A stretch of 64,000 nt of DNA, taken from contig JAKLTH010000283.1 of the NCBI GenBank assembly GCA_025175895.1, positions 124,001 to 188,000 on the forward strand, read 5' to 3'. The notes below the pieces were generated by a model. That model ran no database searches and had not been told where the DNA came from. It saw only the letters and a program-made list of their open reading frames with translations. This document shows, piece after piece, positions 12,930-26,700 of this stretch. Within the stretch, counting starts at the first letter, position 1, and each line of letters begins with the position of its first letter. The stretch is from Wurfbainia villosa. Taxonomy: Eukaryota > Streptophyta > Magnoliopsida > Zingiberales > Zingiberaceae. The position numbers were made by a program, and so were the translations under genes.

Positions 12930-14225
12930 TTGATAACATTTAAACAAACTAAGTTAAAACAAGTTTGAATCAAACTTGATTTGAGCTTGATTAGAAGCTT
13001 GATACTAATTAAATAAGTAAAGCTCAATTCAAATTTGAACCAAGCTCAATCTTAAGAAAAAAAAACAAGTTAAGTTTAAATAGTTATTTTAATAGCTTAG
13101 TTAATTTTAAGCTTGACTTGGCTCAACCTGATTATTTAATAAATAATCAGGAATACTATAAAATTTGACTTGAATTTGTTCGTTTACCGTCCTAAAAAAA
13201 AATTAATAACTTAAAACTATTAATAAGACATCACTTATATTTTCAAAATAAAACGTCATAGTTGACTAATAAAAAAATGTAAGAGTTAAAAATATTTATG
13301 AATATTTAATTGACAAGTTTTTAAGGATTTTATAAAATAATGACTAAATTATTGGAGCTATATTACTGGAATGAAAAAAACATTATGAAATATAATTTTA
13401 TCAAATTGAAGGGGCAAAAATGATGCATTAAAAATTTGAGAAATCAAAGTAAAACTTTCTCCCTAAGATATAATTGAAAGTAATAAATTTGTAGAGGTTT
13501 CTGCCCCAATAAAGTTAAGGTTGAAATGAAATTAGAAAAATAATTGATAAGTAAAGTTTGCGGTGTCAATCGGGTTATATAGCTCGGATGTTGTGCTCAA
13601 CTTGACTCAATAAAGATCAAGTTACGGTATGTTGAGCCTAATCAAGGGTTTGTTTCATAGTCGGCATTAAGGACTTAACACAACCTAGGTTCGAGTCGTG
13701 TTTGTCCATGTGCCAAGTATTTTCAAATTTTTTTTTTTTTTTTTTGATAATTTGACCAAAATGGCTCTAATTTTTCGAAAAACATTAGCTTTGATATATT
13801 TTGATTATATAAATTATACCTAAAATTATTTACTTTAACTTTAAAATGTTTTTTTTAATTTAAAATTTTTCTATCAATATTCCTAATCCTACATCTCTTC
13901 CTCATTTAAACTTAATTACTTCTCTTTTCTCAATTCATATTTCTCTTATTCTTTTTACCATTCTCTATATTTATTTTGTTTATTTACTTATTTTTAATAT
14001 CTTTTTTTAAATTCTCATAATTTTTCATAGGTTACTGTTGACATCGTAAGAATATCCCACGATATAACACTTGCATCCGAGTATATTTCAATTTTTAAAA
14101 TTTTAATAATACATTAATTAATAATTTTTTAAAAATTTATATTTGAATATAATAAAAATAATTATGGTGTTTGTGTTGATTTTAGATAGTGCAGCCTCTC
14201 CAACTCTGAAATTAAAAATGTCGAA
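12930..14225. other. AT-rich intergenic stretch with RLP 3'-flank homology
   Basis: No gene seen. About 13200-13470 resembles the DNA downstream of RLP-1 (about 20110-20340), sharing TGGAGCTA, AAATATAATTT and AACTCTCCCTAAGA-like segments. This suggests that a further, deleted RLP unit once lay here. A segment at about 13650-13745 has a GGTTCGAGTCGTG motif like a pol III B box followed by a long T run and may be a SINE relic; that part is weak. Confidence 0.4.
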
Positions 14226-15647
14226 TCCTCTTAAACTATATACATTTTAGAAATCAAAATATATTCGATGAATTAAAGAGCTAATTTATAAATTGATATT
14301 TAATTAAAGACCGAATTAAATTTAATCTTTAATTAAAGACTAAAAATAAATTCGATAAATTCAGTCTCTAATTTATAGATCGAATTAAATTTCAATCTTT
14401 AAATTAAAAAGTGATTTGAGTTCGATCTCTAAATTAGATATTGATTTGATTTCGATAGACCAAATTAAATTTTGATCTCTAAATTAGAGACTGATTTGAA
14501 TTCTATCTCTAGATCGATTTATATTTGATATCTAATTAAAGATTGAATTAAATTTCGATATCTAATTTGGATATAGATATTTAATTTGGTCTTTAATTTC
14601 GATGTTTCAATTCTTTTTTATTTTACCAATCTCTTTCTTCAATTTTTTACCTAATGGTATTTAGCGATCGAATCAAACTTCGGTCGCTAATTTTAATGAC
14701 TGATATAAACTTAGGTCGCTAGCACATCTAGCAAAGAATACAAATGCTAAGACATTTGATTTTACTTGATTCATCGTTTCCCTAGGCAACTACGTCAAAC
14801 TTCAATCGCTAATTTTATCGATCGATGTAAACTTCAATTGCAATTTCATAGACCGATGAAAAAATAATCTCTAATTTTAGAGATTAAAATTATCGATATT
14901 TAAGTAGAGACAAAAATGTTCTTCGAGGATGCAAGTGGTGCAGTGGGATAGGGATCCTTCCGCATACATTGTTAGAGCAAAGATTGTAGAGAAATTGAAG
15001 GAAGGAGTTCGCAAACAAAAATGATCCATCTCTAAATTTAAATCAAACAAACTTTGTTGATCCAAAACTAGTTGTCCTTATAAGAGTTTTAGCTCATGTT
15101 TAAATAAACTAAGAATTGAGAAAAATTCAAAACAAGTAGCTTGCATCAATTGGTCTCTAGCTAATTTAGAGACTATTTTTTCATTGGTACCTAAAGTTAG
15201 CAATAGAAGTTTATCTCGATTGTTAAAATTGACGATCGAAGTTTAATTTGTTCGTTAAATACTATTAGATAAAAAAATAAAGAAAGGAATCTGTAAAATT
15301 TAGAGATCGAATATTAATTCAGCCTCTAAATTAGAGAGATTTCCTAAATTATAGGTCAAAATTTAATTTGATCTTTAATTAGAGATTAATTTTTAATTCA
15401 ATTTATAATTTTGAAACTGAATTGAAAATCAATCTATAATTTAGAGATCGAATTTTCAATTCGAATCGATTGTAAATTCAATCTCTAAATCTAGAGACCG
15501 TTCTCAAATTCAGTCTCTAAATTTAGTGACTGAAAATATAGAAGCCAAAATATTTAATCTTTAAAATAATCTTGAACGTATTTAGAGATTGAAAATCGTT
15601 CTCTAATTCGATCTTTAAAGTGTGTGTTTGTTTTTTTTTTTCTAGTG
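14226..15647. mobile_element. CACTA-type foldback transposon relic
   Basis: The right end, read on the minus strand, is CACTAGAAAAAAAAAAAC, typical of CACTA (En/Spm) ends. Behind it are many short subterminal repeats of the type TCTCTAAATTTAGAGA and GATCGAATT. The element is internally palindromic: about 14610-14720 matches the reverse complement of about 15190-15290. The matching left CACTA end is not found, so the left part is truncated or diverged. No transposase coding is seen. Confidence 0.6.
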
Positions 15648-16812
15648 ATTTACCCCAGCCAAACACATTGAGCAAATTAAATGCATTGGCTGGAATAACA
15701 GTGTCAGATGTATCAAACAAATAAGATAGGGTTGGCATACATAATAGATTTAGAAAAATCAACTAAGTTAACTATATAGTGACAAAATTTATCATTTTGT
15801 TTTGGCACTGAACGCATGCATGCTTTGAAGTTTTGCAGAGGAAGATTTGGAGTGCATGGCCCATGTAAGAAATTAGAGAAAGATATATATATATATATAT
15901 ACTGGTGCATTTGTGATCGCTCTCTGCCCGGGAACTACACACTTAGCTAGTTGTTAGTCATTGACTTGGTTTGGTCGTCGATGTCGTCGGCGTCTCATGA
16001 GCAACGGGACAAAGTATCGTAATTTTCGTGACCCGGCTGGATTTCCACCGAACCAAAGACCACTTAATGGATGAATGACAATTTCTAGAAGAAGACAACA
16101 ATATATAGGATTTAATTTTCACTAGATGAGTTTACATGCTAATTAATAATGTATATGACTGTATGTTCGAAGATGTAAATATTTGATGTCAATTAAAAAA
16201 AATATTATTAAATGATTTAATACATTGTTAATTAAAAATTAAAATTATTAAATATGAATTATATACATAGAACTCATTAATCCAATTTATTAATATTGAT
16301 AGACTATTAATAACGAAATGATCATAGAGTTGAAATTTTAGATCGGGTCTAAGGGTCTATGAAGATTGAATTCTTGAGCCTACACTCTTCTCTTCTCCTC
16401 TCTATAAGAGATAAGATTATCATTAAAGCTCCTGCAAAAGCTATTCCATTATGCTCATCTCTTTTGCAATAAAGATTGGATCAATGACTCAAGTCATTGG
16501 TTTGCTCTTCACCGCACACAGTCATTGGCAAAAGAAAATAGTGCCATTGCTATTGCACCTGGAAAAACAATCCATCGAAGACTGTGGCGACGGCGGGATA
16601 AGGATTTCCATCATCCTTATTTCTACGAAGAAGACAACCACTCGGTAATATGGATGAATGACAATTTTCCACAGAACGCAGGCGACTACTGAATTCTAGC
16701 AGTAATGGCCGACCGAGGGAAATAGACTCTTCACAGGACACAGCTTTCAAGATAAATAACCATTGCCATTGCCAATTTCTACTGCAAAATAACAATCCAC
16801 TCGATCAGGAGT
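15648..16812. other. Upstream region of RLP-1 with a dispersed repeat
   Basis: No gene seen. About 16140-16470 is homologous to about 38190-38560; both contain AGAACTCATTAATC, TAATAACG(A/G)AATGATC and a CTCCTGCAAAAG-like block, so this is a dispersed repeat copy of unknown class. A short phrase of the RLP leader (GGATGAATGACAATTT) occurs at about 16067 and again at about 16652, which suggests that the repeat inserted into an older leader. AGATAAATAA just before 16760 sits where RLP-4 has its TATA box. Confidence 0.5.
16656..16812 (+). promoter_or_regulatory. Conserved RLP 5' leader, RLP-1 copy
   Basis: This block recurs before every RLP start in the window (about 34255, 47085 and 53855) and at two gene-less or broken sites (59225, 60611). 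Shared elements in order are GATGAATGACAATTTCCAC, a GAATTC-TTGCAATAATGGCCGA segment, ACAGTCTTCAA, CATTGCCATTGC and AATAACAATCCAC before the ATG. It contains upstream ATGs. Strong conservation next to non-coding DNA suggests promoter or 5'UTR function. Confidence 0.6.
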
Positions 16813-19743
16813 ATGGCCACGGCCTGGAGAAGCAGACTGCACCACTGCTACTATCTTCCTCTTGTCAGGCTCTGTTGGGTCATCAGCTTGGCCTTCCTTC
16901 TTATGGAGGTAGCTGGAGTAGAAGCGAGCGTGAGCAGCAAGGGATGCATGCAGATGGAGAGAGATGCTCTCTTGCTTCTAAAAGACGCCGTCAAAGATCC
17001 TTCCGACCGCTTGTCTTCGTGGCATGCCCACGTAGACTGCTGCGCATGGACTGGCGTGGTCTGCCACAACAGAACAGGCAGCGTACGAGTGGCCGAGCTC
17101 AACCTTCAGAATCCAAACGCCCAGCAACTCAATGAGTCGGACACCGCTCTGATGGGTGAGCTGCTGCATACATCGTTATCGTCTTTAACTCATTTGCACA
17201 AGTTAAATCTAAGTTACAATGACTTCGAGGGCACCCAAATTCCACCGCTCATTGGTTCTCTTCGCAAACTCAGGTATCTTGATCTTTCCGAGTCCAACTT
17301 CAACGGAATTCTTCCCCCTCATCTTGGAAACTTAACTGATCTTCTTCATCTCGATCTCATGTCGTATCATTTTCCTTATTCTGCAACAGTTGTCCATAGC
17401 CTAGACTGGCTTTCCGGCCTTTCTTCTTTAATCTATCTAGACTTGTCCTTTTTGAATCTCAGCGCTGCCTCCCATAATTTAGTATCGGCAGTGAACACGT
17501 TGCCTTCCCTACAACAATTAAATTTATATGATTGCAGAATTAAAAATATCCTCTTTCTCTCAATTCTCATCTCAACCTCACTTCTCTCACGGCTCTTGAT
17601 CTTGGTGGAAACAACTTCAACGCTTCTTTTCCTAACTGGTTGTGGAATCTCACAAGCCTCTTGTCCCTGCAACTTGATAGCTCTAAAATTCGAGGACCTT
17701 ACCAAATGAAATTGGCAACTTAGTTGGTCTCGCATATCTTGATCTTCACTTCAACTTGCTCTCCGGTCACATTCCTGATGCGATATGGAAATTGAAGAAT
17801 CTAACAAATCTCGACCTGAGCTTTAATATGTTTGGAAATCCTTTGCCGATTGGGATTATGAATCTATCGAGCTTATCCTCGCTAAAGCTTGATAATTGTT
17901 CATTTACTGGCCTGATACCCAATGAGTTAGGAAATTTGACTAGTCTAGATACTATTTCTCTCAGTTACAATTCACTTTCTGGACCAATTCCAGTTGAAAT
18001 AGGAAAATTGGCCAAACTAAAGTTCCTTGATCTCTCGGTTAACTCCTTCCAGGGTCATATTTCTGAGTTCCATCTTTTCAACCTGACCAAACTAGAGGTC
18101 TTGTTCATGTTTGATAACCCCTTTATTACCATAGCAATTGACCACGCTTGGAACCCTCCTTTTCAATTGCAATCACTTAACCTAGGCTCTTGTAAGTTAG
18201 GTCCTAAATTCCCCTTATGGCTTCGTATGCAACGATCCATAACAGATATTGCGTTGTACAATACGAGTATCGAAGACAACTTGCCCGAATGGTTTTGGAA
18301 CTCTTCTTCCGTCATTACTTTTCATCTCTCTCACAACAAAATCAGTGGTGCTTTGCCAACATCCCTAGAGAATTTAACTGAATTATCTTATCTTAATCTT
18401 GGTTCAAATCTATTTGAAGGTCCAATTCCTCGTTTTTCTTCAACCAACCTCTTTTTGATCGACTTGTCGAACAATGCCTTTTCAGGACCACTCTCACCGA
18501 CCTTATTCACGCCATATATTCATAATTTAATTCTATCGAACAATCATATTAACGGAAGCATACCAAACTATGTATGCAATTCTCGGAAACTCGAGCACAT
18601 TAACTTGTCGAATAACCGAATATTTGGAGAAATTCCTCGATGCTGGCAAGAGGATTCACTTCTTGGATATATTCACTTCGGAAACAATATGCTCTTTGGA
18701 GAAATTCCAAGTTCTCTTGGCAACTTGATGGAGCTTGAGTTCTTGCACCTAAATAACAATGAGCTACAAGGGCATGTTCCATCGTCACTGCAAAGCAACA
18801 CGCAATTAGTGATGGTCGATTTTGGTCATAACAATTTCTCTGGAAATATACCTTTGTGGATTGGACAAAGTTGGCAGCAGTTGCGCATTCTTGGATTGCG
18901 CTCAAATATGTTTAATGGCAATATTGATCCACAACTTGGGCAGCTGAGGAATCTGCAAATTATTGACCTTGCAAATAACAGGTTATCAGGGTCAATACCG
19001 CATTCATTTGGCAATTTCATTGCAATGATTTCAACATCAGCCGTGGAACTGCCATTTTATTTTTTATTTGATGGTTTAGACATCAAAGGCTCATATACAG
19101 AACATGACAGAATAACTTTAGTCACGAAAGGAGGTCAACAGAGTTTTTCATCCATTCTTTATCTCGTGAAGAGTATAGATATTTCAAATAATGAATTGAC
19201 AAATGAGATTCCTAAAGAATTAGGATATCTTACTGGACTTCACACTTTGAATTTATCAAGAAACTATTTCAGTGGGAAGATCCCAAATAGTATCAGCAGA
19301 ATGAGTTCGTTGGAAACTCTAGATTTTTCTTTCAATAATTTATCGTGGTTATTCCTCAAGGGCTCATGCTAAATGGTCTGAGCCATTTGAATTTATCTCA
19401 CAACAACCTATCTGGAAGCATTCCCTTTGGAAATCAACTTCAAACGTTAGATGATGCATCCATTTATATTGGCAATCCTTATCTTTGTGGAGACTTAGTA
19501 AACCAAAGTTGCTTTCATAAGAATAATAGCATTATGCCAAGTGATGAGCATGCAATATTGTCTCCAATGTTAACGATTAGTCTTATCAGTGCATCTGGAT
19601 ATTTTGTTGGACTGTGGAGTATATTTTTTCTGCTATTATTTAAGAAAAAATGGAGGTACTCTTACTTTAACAAGGTTGATGAAATTTATACTAAAGTTTA
19701 CGTGACAATTAAAATAAGATTGAATAGAAGATTGGATGAGTAA
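16813..19743 (+). pseudogene. RLP-1: LRR receptor-like protein, three 1-bp lesions
   Basis: A single-exon LRR-RLP homologue that would act as a plasma-membrane immune receptor. The start MATAWRS matches its paralogues. Then come a hydrophobic signal segment, the LRRNT cap (RDALLLLKDAVKDP, SSWHAHVDCCAWTGVVC), about 25 LRRs, an island region (LVTKGGQQSF), the C-cap (LCGDLVNQSC), a helix with GYFVG and a short basic tail. Against the paralogues I find single-base deletions near 17547 (ATCCC to ATCC), near 17697 and near 19345. These move the frame at each step: 16813-17546, 17547-17697, 17698-19372, then 19345-19743. No other lesion is obvious. It may be a recent pseudogene or, since all three are 1-bp deletions, an intact gene with consensus errors. 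A polyadenylation signal AATAAA is at 19859-19864. Confidence 0.85.
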
Positions 19744-20519
19744 TTTTTTTTTTTTAGTTCCATGATGAATGTACAATTAGTTACTTTTCATGTTGTAATT
19801 GTGAGCTTTTATTGTAAGTATGGTTTTTCTAAGAACCATATTATTGTGATATTTTGTAAATAAAATATGGTGGTACTATTATTGCTATTTTCCTTAATTT
19901 TATGAAAATTACTATAAACCCCTACATTGTGTTAGTTGTAGAATTCCTAAAAGTAAATGAGAATGAGATTGAATTGAAGACTATTTGTTTGTAGTAAGTG
20001 TGGTTACTTTAGATAGATGATTGTACATTTTGCCAATCCCTCACAGTAGTTGATAGATTTTCTGATCATTATCTTAACTTAACAAACTTTAAATTGATAA
20101 ATTTTAAAAGTAAAATAAATTTTCTTTAATCAAAAAGGTTGTTGTTGATAATTTACCACTAAAAAAAAAATTTATGGACATTTTAAAATTTTATGAGAAT
20201 GTTTCCATGACTAAATTAGTGGAGCTAGAGTTAAAAAATAATTTTATAAAAAAAATGTCAAATATAATTTACCAAATTTGAGAAGATAAAATTATAAATT
20301 GAAAAACTATAAGGGTAAAATAAAACTCTCCCTAAGAAACTCACCGTATTAAAAACATAAAAAAATGGATTTGTAGAAATAATTTGTCAGTATAAATTTG
20401 CTTTCACAGCATTATATTTGGTATTGAGAAAATAATTAATGAGGAAATTATAGAAATGAAAATTTTGTAGTTAGAGTCGAAAATGTAGAAAGGAAAAATA
20501 TAATATTGAGGGAGAATAA
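19744..20519. other. RLP-1 3' flank, no gene
   Basis: AT-rich DNA homologous to the 3' flanks of RLP-2, RLP-3 and RLP-4; shared phrases include GATATTTTG(C/T)AAA, a CCCCTACA block and AGTAAATGAGAATGAGATTG. It shows that duplication units extend past the coding region. No further gene is visible. Confidence 0.5.
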
Positions 20520-20699
20520 ATTCACTGGAAATTGTAGATTTATGCTTCAATAATTTATCAAGGGTAACAATCCATCACGAGTATTATGTTGTAGAATACC
20601 AGCATAGAGGATAATTGCACTGGATGGTTTTGGAACTCTTTTCCCAACAGGGTTGGATTTAACTATGATCTTAGTTTAAATCTATGTAATGGCCCAATT
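20520..20699 (+). pseudogene. RLP relic, left half (split by element B)
   Basis: LRR-coding remains on the plus strand. 20521-20575 resembles the last-LRR segment of RLP genes (GGAAATTGTAGATTTATG for GGAAACTCTAGATTTATC). 20578-20699 resembles the mid-LRR segment, with TGGATGGTTTTGGAACTC and AATCTATGTAATGGCCCAATT. The order is rearranged and about 100 bp are missing, so the gene was already broken before element B inserted. The homology resumes at 30934. Confidence 0.75.
20695..20699. repeat. Target-site duplication of element B, left copy
   Basis: CAATT directly before the LTR start TGTCACGCCCC, repeated exactly at 30934-30938. A 5-bp duplication is normal for LTR retrotransposons. Confidence 0.9.
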
Positions 20700-23600
20700 T
20701 GTCACGCCCCGATGGAGACCTCGTCAGACAAAAATCCGGCAGCATCTCCCTTGTACGGGTGACAATATCAAACTTATATACAAGGCCTACACAACCACTA
20801 TACATCGGTCAACACGACCGAAATCTAAAACAACACACACAGATAATATTTAGGCCTCAGGCCATCAATCCAAGTAAATAAATAAACAGTCTATCACATC
20901 TAAACCTACCCCTTCTGCCATCTGGGCAGGAATACTCAACCGAAATCCAATCCAGAACAAAACTCTGAACAGAGGTCCATAAGGACACCAAAAATCCATG
21001 AATACATAAATCCAATTCCAGTCCTAAGTATATCTTCTAAACAAGATATCCAAAACCAAAAACAAATAACCAAATAAACTTCCACGACGAGGGGGTTTGG
21101 CAGCTGCACTCTCCTGACAGCTTCATCCTGAAATAGATATAATCAACGGGTAAGTTCAAAGAACTTAGCGGATATAGTTGATATGCAAAGTAAGATATAG
21201 CTAACAATAGAAATCATGTCAGTACAGTCTCACATATAGGGTATGCAAGAAATAAATACAACAGGATTGTACTAACCTGAATCTCCTACCCTGATATAAG
21301 AGCATGTGCCTGACTAGAAGTAATAAAGTCCTCGCCATATATATAAATATGTATCCTGTATGTATGACAATCATATGCACATCCAAGGCAACAATAAAAA
21401 TGCAGCAAACACGATACAAATGCTATCCATGCAAAATGCATGTCGTGCCAATGACATGGTCACCCATGACGCCAGTCAGCCGCCTCACACGCGATGGTGA
21501 AGCCGAGTGGATAGGGTTATGACAACTGTGCACTCTGCCATCACTGCTCCTGAGTGACCGAGTGGACAGATGCTTGAGTACACCTATCCTCCCGCCTAAA
21601 CATAGTGGGAGAGCTAAGCTCATCTCCTGTCATGACAGGATGGATCCTCGCCCACTACCACGCCTCATCGCTACCCATGAGCGACCACGAGCTCGACAGA
21701 GCAACCGCACACACCCTCCCGATGTACCACTAACCCATGAGTGGCGGTGTGTTGCATGGAATGCCGCTGCTCAACAATAATAGAACCCGTACAAAGATGC
21801 AATGATGCAAAAATGGTGCATGATACTAAAGCATGTAAATCCTACTCAAAATACCTATCCGAATAATATGTACAATCAATATGTACATATCCATAATCCA
21901 AATAACTATGATCCAAGTCAAACAGGGAGATATAATCATATCCTATCACATGCATGTATCAAGTAGGCACCAAAAGCATACTAGGCATATAAATATGAAA
22001 AATTATTGTAAGCTATCCTAACTAGCATATCAACAATGACTATATCTAAAAGATAAGTCAAAATACCCGCCTGATAATATATCCGCAAAAGAACCAGATC
22101 GTCACGACCGGGGACCTGCCTCGTGACCAAAACCTGCATAATGCATAACTATTGTTAAGCACAAAATATCATTCACCGACAAATTGAATACTTAATCAAT
22201 TCCTTCCTTAACCAAATAATCCAAAGTAAATCCATCAAATCCAAGCACACGACAATGTGCTAAATTACTACTAGGTATCCCAAGTAAACCCTCAACCCCT
22301 AGGTCACAAATTGTGATTAACTCCTCAATCCAAGAACATATCCTTGCAATTAATCTCACCATGATCAATACTCATCATATGAAAATAGTATCCATCTCAC
22401 AACAAATGATCGAATCGAATCCTACATCGACCTCATATCCGATCCACTAGATTGATTTAAATTATTCTATTCAACCTAATCAATCCTCCATACATAATTA
22501 CAGAACCGATCATAAATATGAATCCAACCTAACCCTAGGTGACATACACACACGACTCAATCCTTACCTCAAACACGATCCAACACTTGGATCCCACAAC
22601 TTGACACCCACAATCCATATACAACCATTAGCAGCCCATAATTACACCGATTTAGGGCTCTAACCAACCCTAATGAAACACTCACTCCATTAGTCCTTCC
22701 TCACTCACACACAGTCGAGCAACACTCATTCACACCCGAACAAAACCCTCACAGCCAGCACAATCGGCCAACCTAAATTTCAAAAATCCAAATTTTTCAA
22801 TAGTAACCACAGAATCTTTTAATCATCGCCAAAATACAGAGGATCGCTCAAACTTACCATTCGTTGCCATCTTCCTGCCATCCCCTGTTCATCTGCAACC
22901 GGCACTCACGATCACTGTCCTAAAACACTGATCGAGCTCAACAAAGGAAAAATGCACAACTATAACCTAGATCTCGTCCAAAGTAAAAGGAAACCGACTC
23001 TTACCTAGCTATCGCGGCAATCGGGGCGTAGGTGACTCCAAATCAAGTCGAAGCCGACGCCGCATCGATTCCTCGCTCGACCGAGCACTCGCTCAACCAT
23101 GCTCGGCCGCTGCTTGATAACCTGCTCTCCGGTCGGATCTCCCACCAAGAGAGCGTCGGCAAACGTTGGATCGCGGAGAAGCAGGGCGTCGAGAGGGTCG
23201 GCAGCCAGAGGTATTGTCGGTCACGCGCGGCGGGCGGCAACCGCGAGGGCTCGCGGCGGGCGCCGGCTAATACACGAGGGTCGCCGGAGCGGCGGCCGAT
23301 GCGAGGGGCGGCGCCGACGAAGGGCGACGGTCAGAGCTGCTGGCGGCGGAAAGGTGCTTTGGCGGTGGCGACGTGAGGAAGAGAGACTCGGGAAATCCAG
23401 AACCGGCAGCGTGATTTGGGAACGGAAAGAAAAGGGCGCGGCGGGGAAAAATAAAAGGAAATAGTTAGGTTTTCTATTTAAAACCTTAGGTTAATAAAAT
23501 TTATTAACCCCTCAACCCAGATAAACCAAACAGGCCTTGAAAAAGCTCATGACTCTTTCCATATATAATATCATAAGATCTCCGTTTAAATCCAGAAAAA

Positions 23601-23708
23601 TTCCGGAAAAATTTCTAAAATTCCCTAAAAATCCCGAAAAATTTCCAAGATTATTTTTCTTAATTCTTTGGCCATTTAATTTTATATTTTAAAATTCAGT
23701 ATTTAACA
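20700..23708 (-). repeat. 3' LTR of element B
   Basis: A 3.0-kb LTR, starting TGTCACGCCCC and ending ATTTAACA on the plus strand. It contains a GC-rich block at about 22985-23350 that is largely missing from the other LTR. Short GC-rich open frames there (about 23032-23464) look like LTR sequence, not genes. Confidence 0.9.
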
Positions 23709-26700
23709 TTCTCCCCCACTAATAAAAATTTGATCCCCAAATTTCCTACTCGTATATTAGTACGAGATGTCACAACAACCATCTCAAGCCTCTAGAGACC
23801 AGTCACTCCTCAAGTGACCAAGTGGGGTTACTGATATCCCTTAAAATCAAATCACACCTGCTTCTGACAGCCCTTCAAAAATATGAATAGTATCTTCATA
23901 TCGACCACCTATCATAAGTACCTAACTGTACCCGAGTGGAGCGCTATATCCGTGACCTGTTAAAGACTTTACCATAATCCTAAGGTAAATCCTGAATCGC
24001 TATCGCATACGATACTCAAAGATACTCCATGAACTGAAAATCTCCACAGCATAACCTATCCAGAGATCCAACAAACTCATCGTATGGATCGAAAGAAAAT
24101 GAACGGACTTAGCCAATCATACTAAGTCCTTTCCGAATTCTAAATAATCTCCCAACATTGTCCATCATACTAGGCTATCACTTCCATCTCGGTACAGAAC
24201 CTTGCTGATTATTAATATTCCACCTTTACTAGTTGACACACTTCACACCAGACTGCGAAATCAACTATGTCCCGCATGTCGTTCCACCACGAAGAACATT
24301 TCAATACCTACTATTTTCCGGATACAATCCTATACATCTGCAACATATAGAACCTATTACAATCTTCAGCAATACTTATCAAAATATCATGATAAAGCCT
24401 CGTGGCTCTCGAGGTAATACAAAAGGCACTACTTACGGGCAACGACATGCTACCACGACCGGGACTCGTAGCCAGTCAAGATGTCAGGTAGCTATCTAGC
24501 CACCTACGACATACAAATTCCACTCTCACTAATTTCGAACCGGTAGAGCAAAAGTACAACTCTATGGTAGATGCTCTCTATCATCCCAACAGGAATCTAT
24601 CTGTTGTTCCTGAATCAATAGTAACTCTTCCTAAATTCGATTGCAACTATGTAACCCACTATTCTCCTCGGAAACGGAGAAATATTTTCTCTCAAAAGCA
24701 ATCTGCTGTCTAAAATCCATTCTATCGCACAGAACGGAAAGTGACTGAAAAACTTTACTGACTAGTCTCCTCAGTTGCAACTATCCGTGTTCTAACAACT
24801 CTGTGCAGCTACTCAGTAGCTAGCCAAAACCCCATGAGCATTCCTGCTCCTCATCTCTACAAAACAACCAAGTAACTGCTAAGTCCACGCCATATATATG
24901 ACGGCTTACCTCGAAGTTCCTTAACTGCCGTAAGCCTAGGATACATCTTATTCAACAGTATCAGAATCGCTCTTATCCTCGAAATGATTCCTCCATGTAC
25001 ACTACCCTTCCATCCATACCAGAATAATCAAACAACACTGGTGTAAAAGTCAACCATCGTCTGAGCCCTGAAACTAGTTTCACAAGCTTCATACCAAGTA
25101 AATTCCATCACCAATTAGCGGTGTAGAACCACTAGAGCATCCTATCCATATCTATGGTAATAATCAAATCAATACCAGAAAACCATCATCTACGATGGCC
25201 GAGTGCTCAACTCCAACTGCCACCATCACAAATGATCCAATCGTGTCCAGAATACACGATTTCTCAAATCCCTGGACGACTAAGTCATCATAAATCTAAC
25301 AAAATAATCAAACCTTATGCAATTCATACCAAGTATGAGATTGTCATCGCTACACACCTGCATCCTCTTTACTCTAGGCTGATGATATATCAATCATCCC
25401 TACGACTTTAATAATTGTATGACACTCTGTCACTACAATATCAACACACCAATCATAAATCAATCCTAGAGTATACACAGGTATCCTATAGCTGATCTAA
25501 ATAGATCCTCGATCCACCATGAAGGATATTCATTTCCTTCTACCACTACCGCATTCCATCATCGATAATCGATGTATAACCTCAAAGGTTCATCTCTCTT
25601 TGAACAACGAGTTTCAGAGCTTCTCAAGAAATAAAATACTGGGACAATTAAATATCCCACCCAACACCTCCTATAATTGGAACTTAGATTCTTCCAATTC
25701 CCATAGTGTTAAGCAACACTGATACCAACTAAATTATCCCCTGGAAAAATCGTCATTCCAACAAATACCTCTTGGCATCATCAACCTTGCCAACTTTGAA
25801 AGACCGATCGATGACGGTATCTAAGCAACTCGATTGGGCTTACAGCCAATTGAATGACATTGCCTTGAGTACATCACGAGCTTTAACAACCTTGGGCGCT
25901 TTACACTAGCCCTCAGCCAACGCACCATAAGTAAAAATATTAGGCTTGTAAAATATCATTACCTCAGTACCAAATAAACTATCACCTAGTAGGGGATCTT
26001 CGATATCAAAACTATTTCCGAAATCACTCAAATCGCCTACTCTACTTGCCTATACCGCGGCAAGCCTAGACGTTCATCCGACACTACATCTGATTACTCT
26101 CGAATTATACAAGCATCCGACAGACATTCTTATACCATCATGTCACGATCATAACCTTCAAATTAATATCCAGATATACACATCATATTAACCAAGTCAA
26201 CTATAAAACAACTAAGTCAACTCTCTCACCATAATATAACATCTCCAACAATCAACCTCTAAACATCAAAAATCATTATCATATCCCTCTGATAATCATC
26301 ACAGTAATCATCTCAACATCTCACCTGTCGGTGGAAACACTATTAATCCACATAATCCAAATATAGAAATCCTTTTAATCCTATCTGTACATGTTTTAAC
26401 CACAGATATCTGTAAACACCTGTATCTCTCAATATATCATCAAGTAAGGTAAACTATAGTAATACCTCAATGATCAATCCTTCCACCATCTACTATTCCT
26501 TTCGAGTAAAGATGCAAACTCATCTAAGTTCTGCTCTTAACAGATTCCCTATTTCGCAGTGACCTAGAATAAGAATTCGGTAACTGTATGAATCTAGGTG
26601 TATACACCTCTTCCTATCATTTTCCTCAAGAACCATACAACCAGCCTCATATCTCCACAAGTGCACAAACCACTTCTGATAGTCACATAAATCTGAGGAG

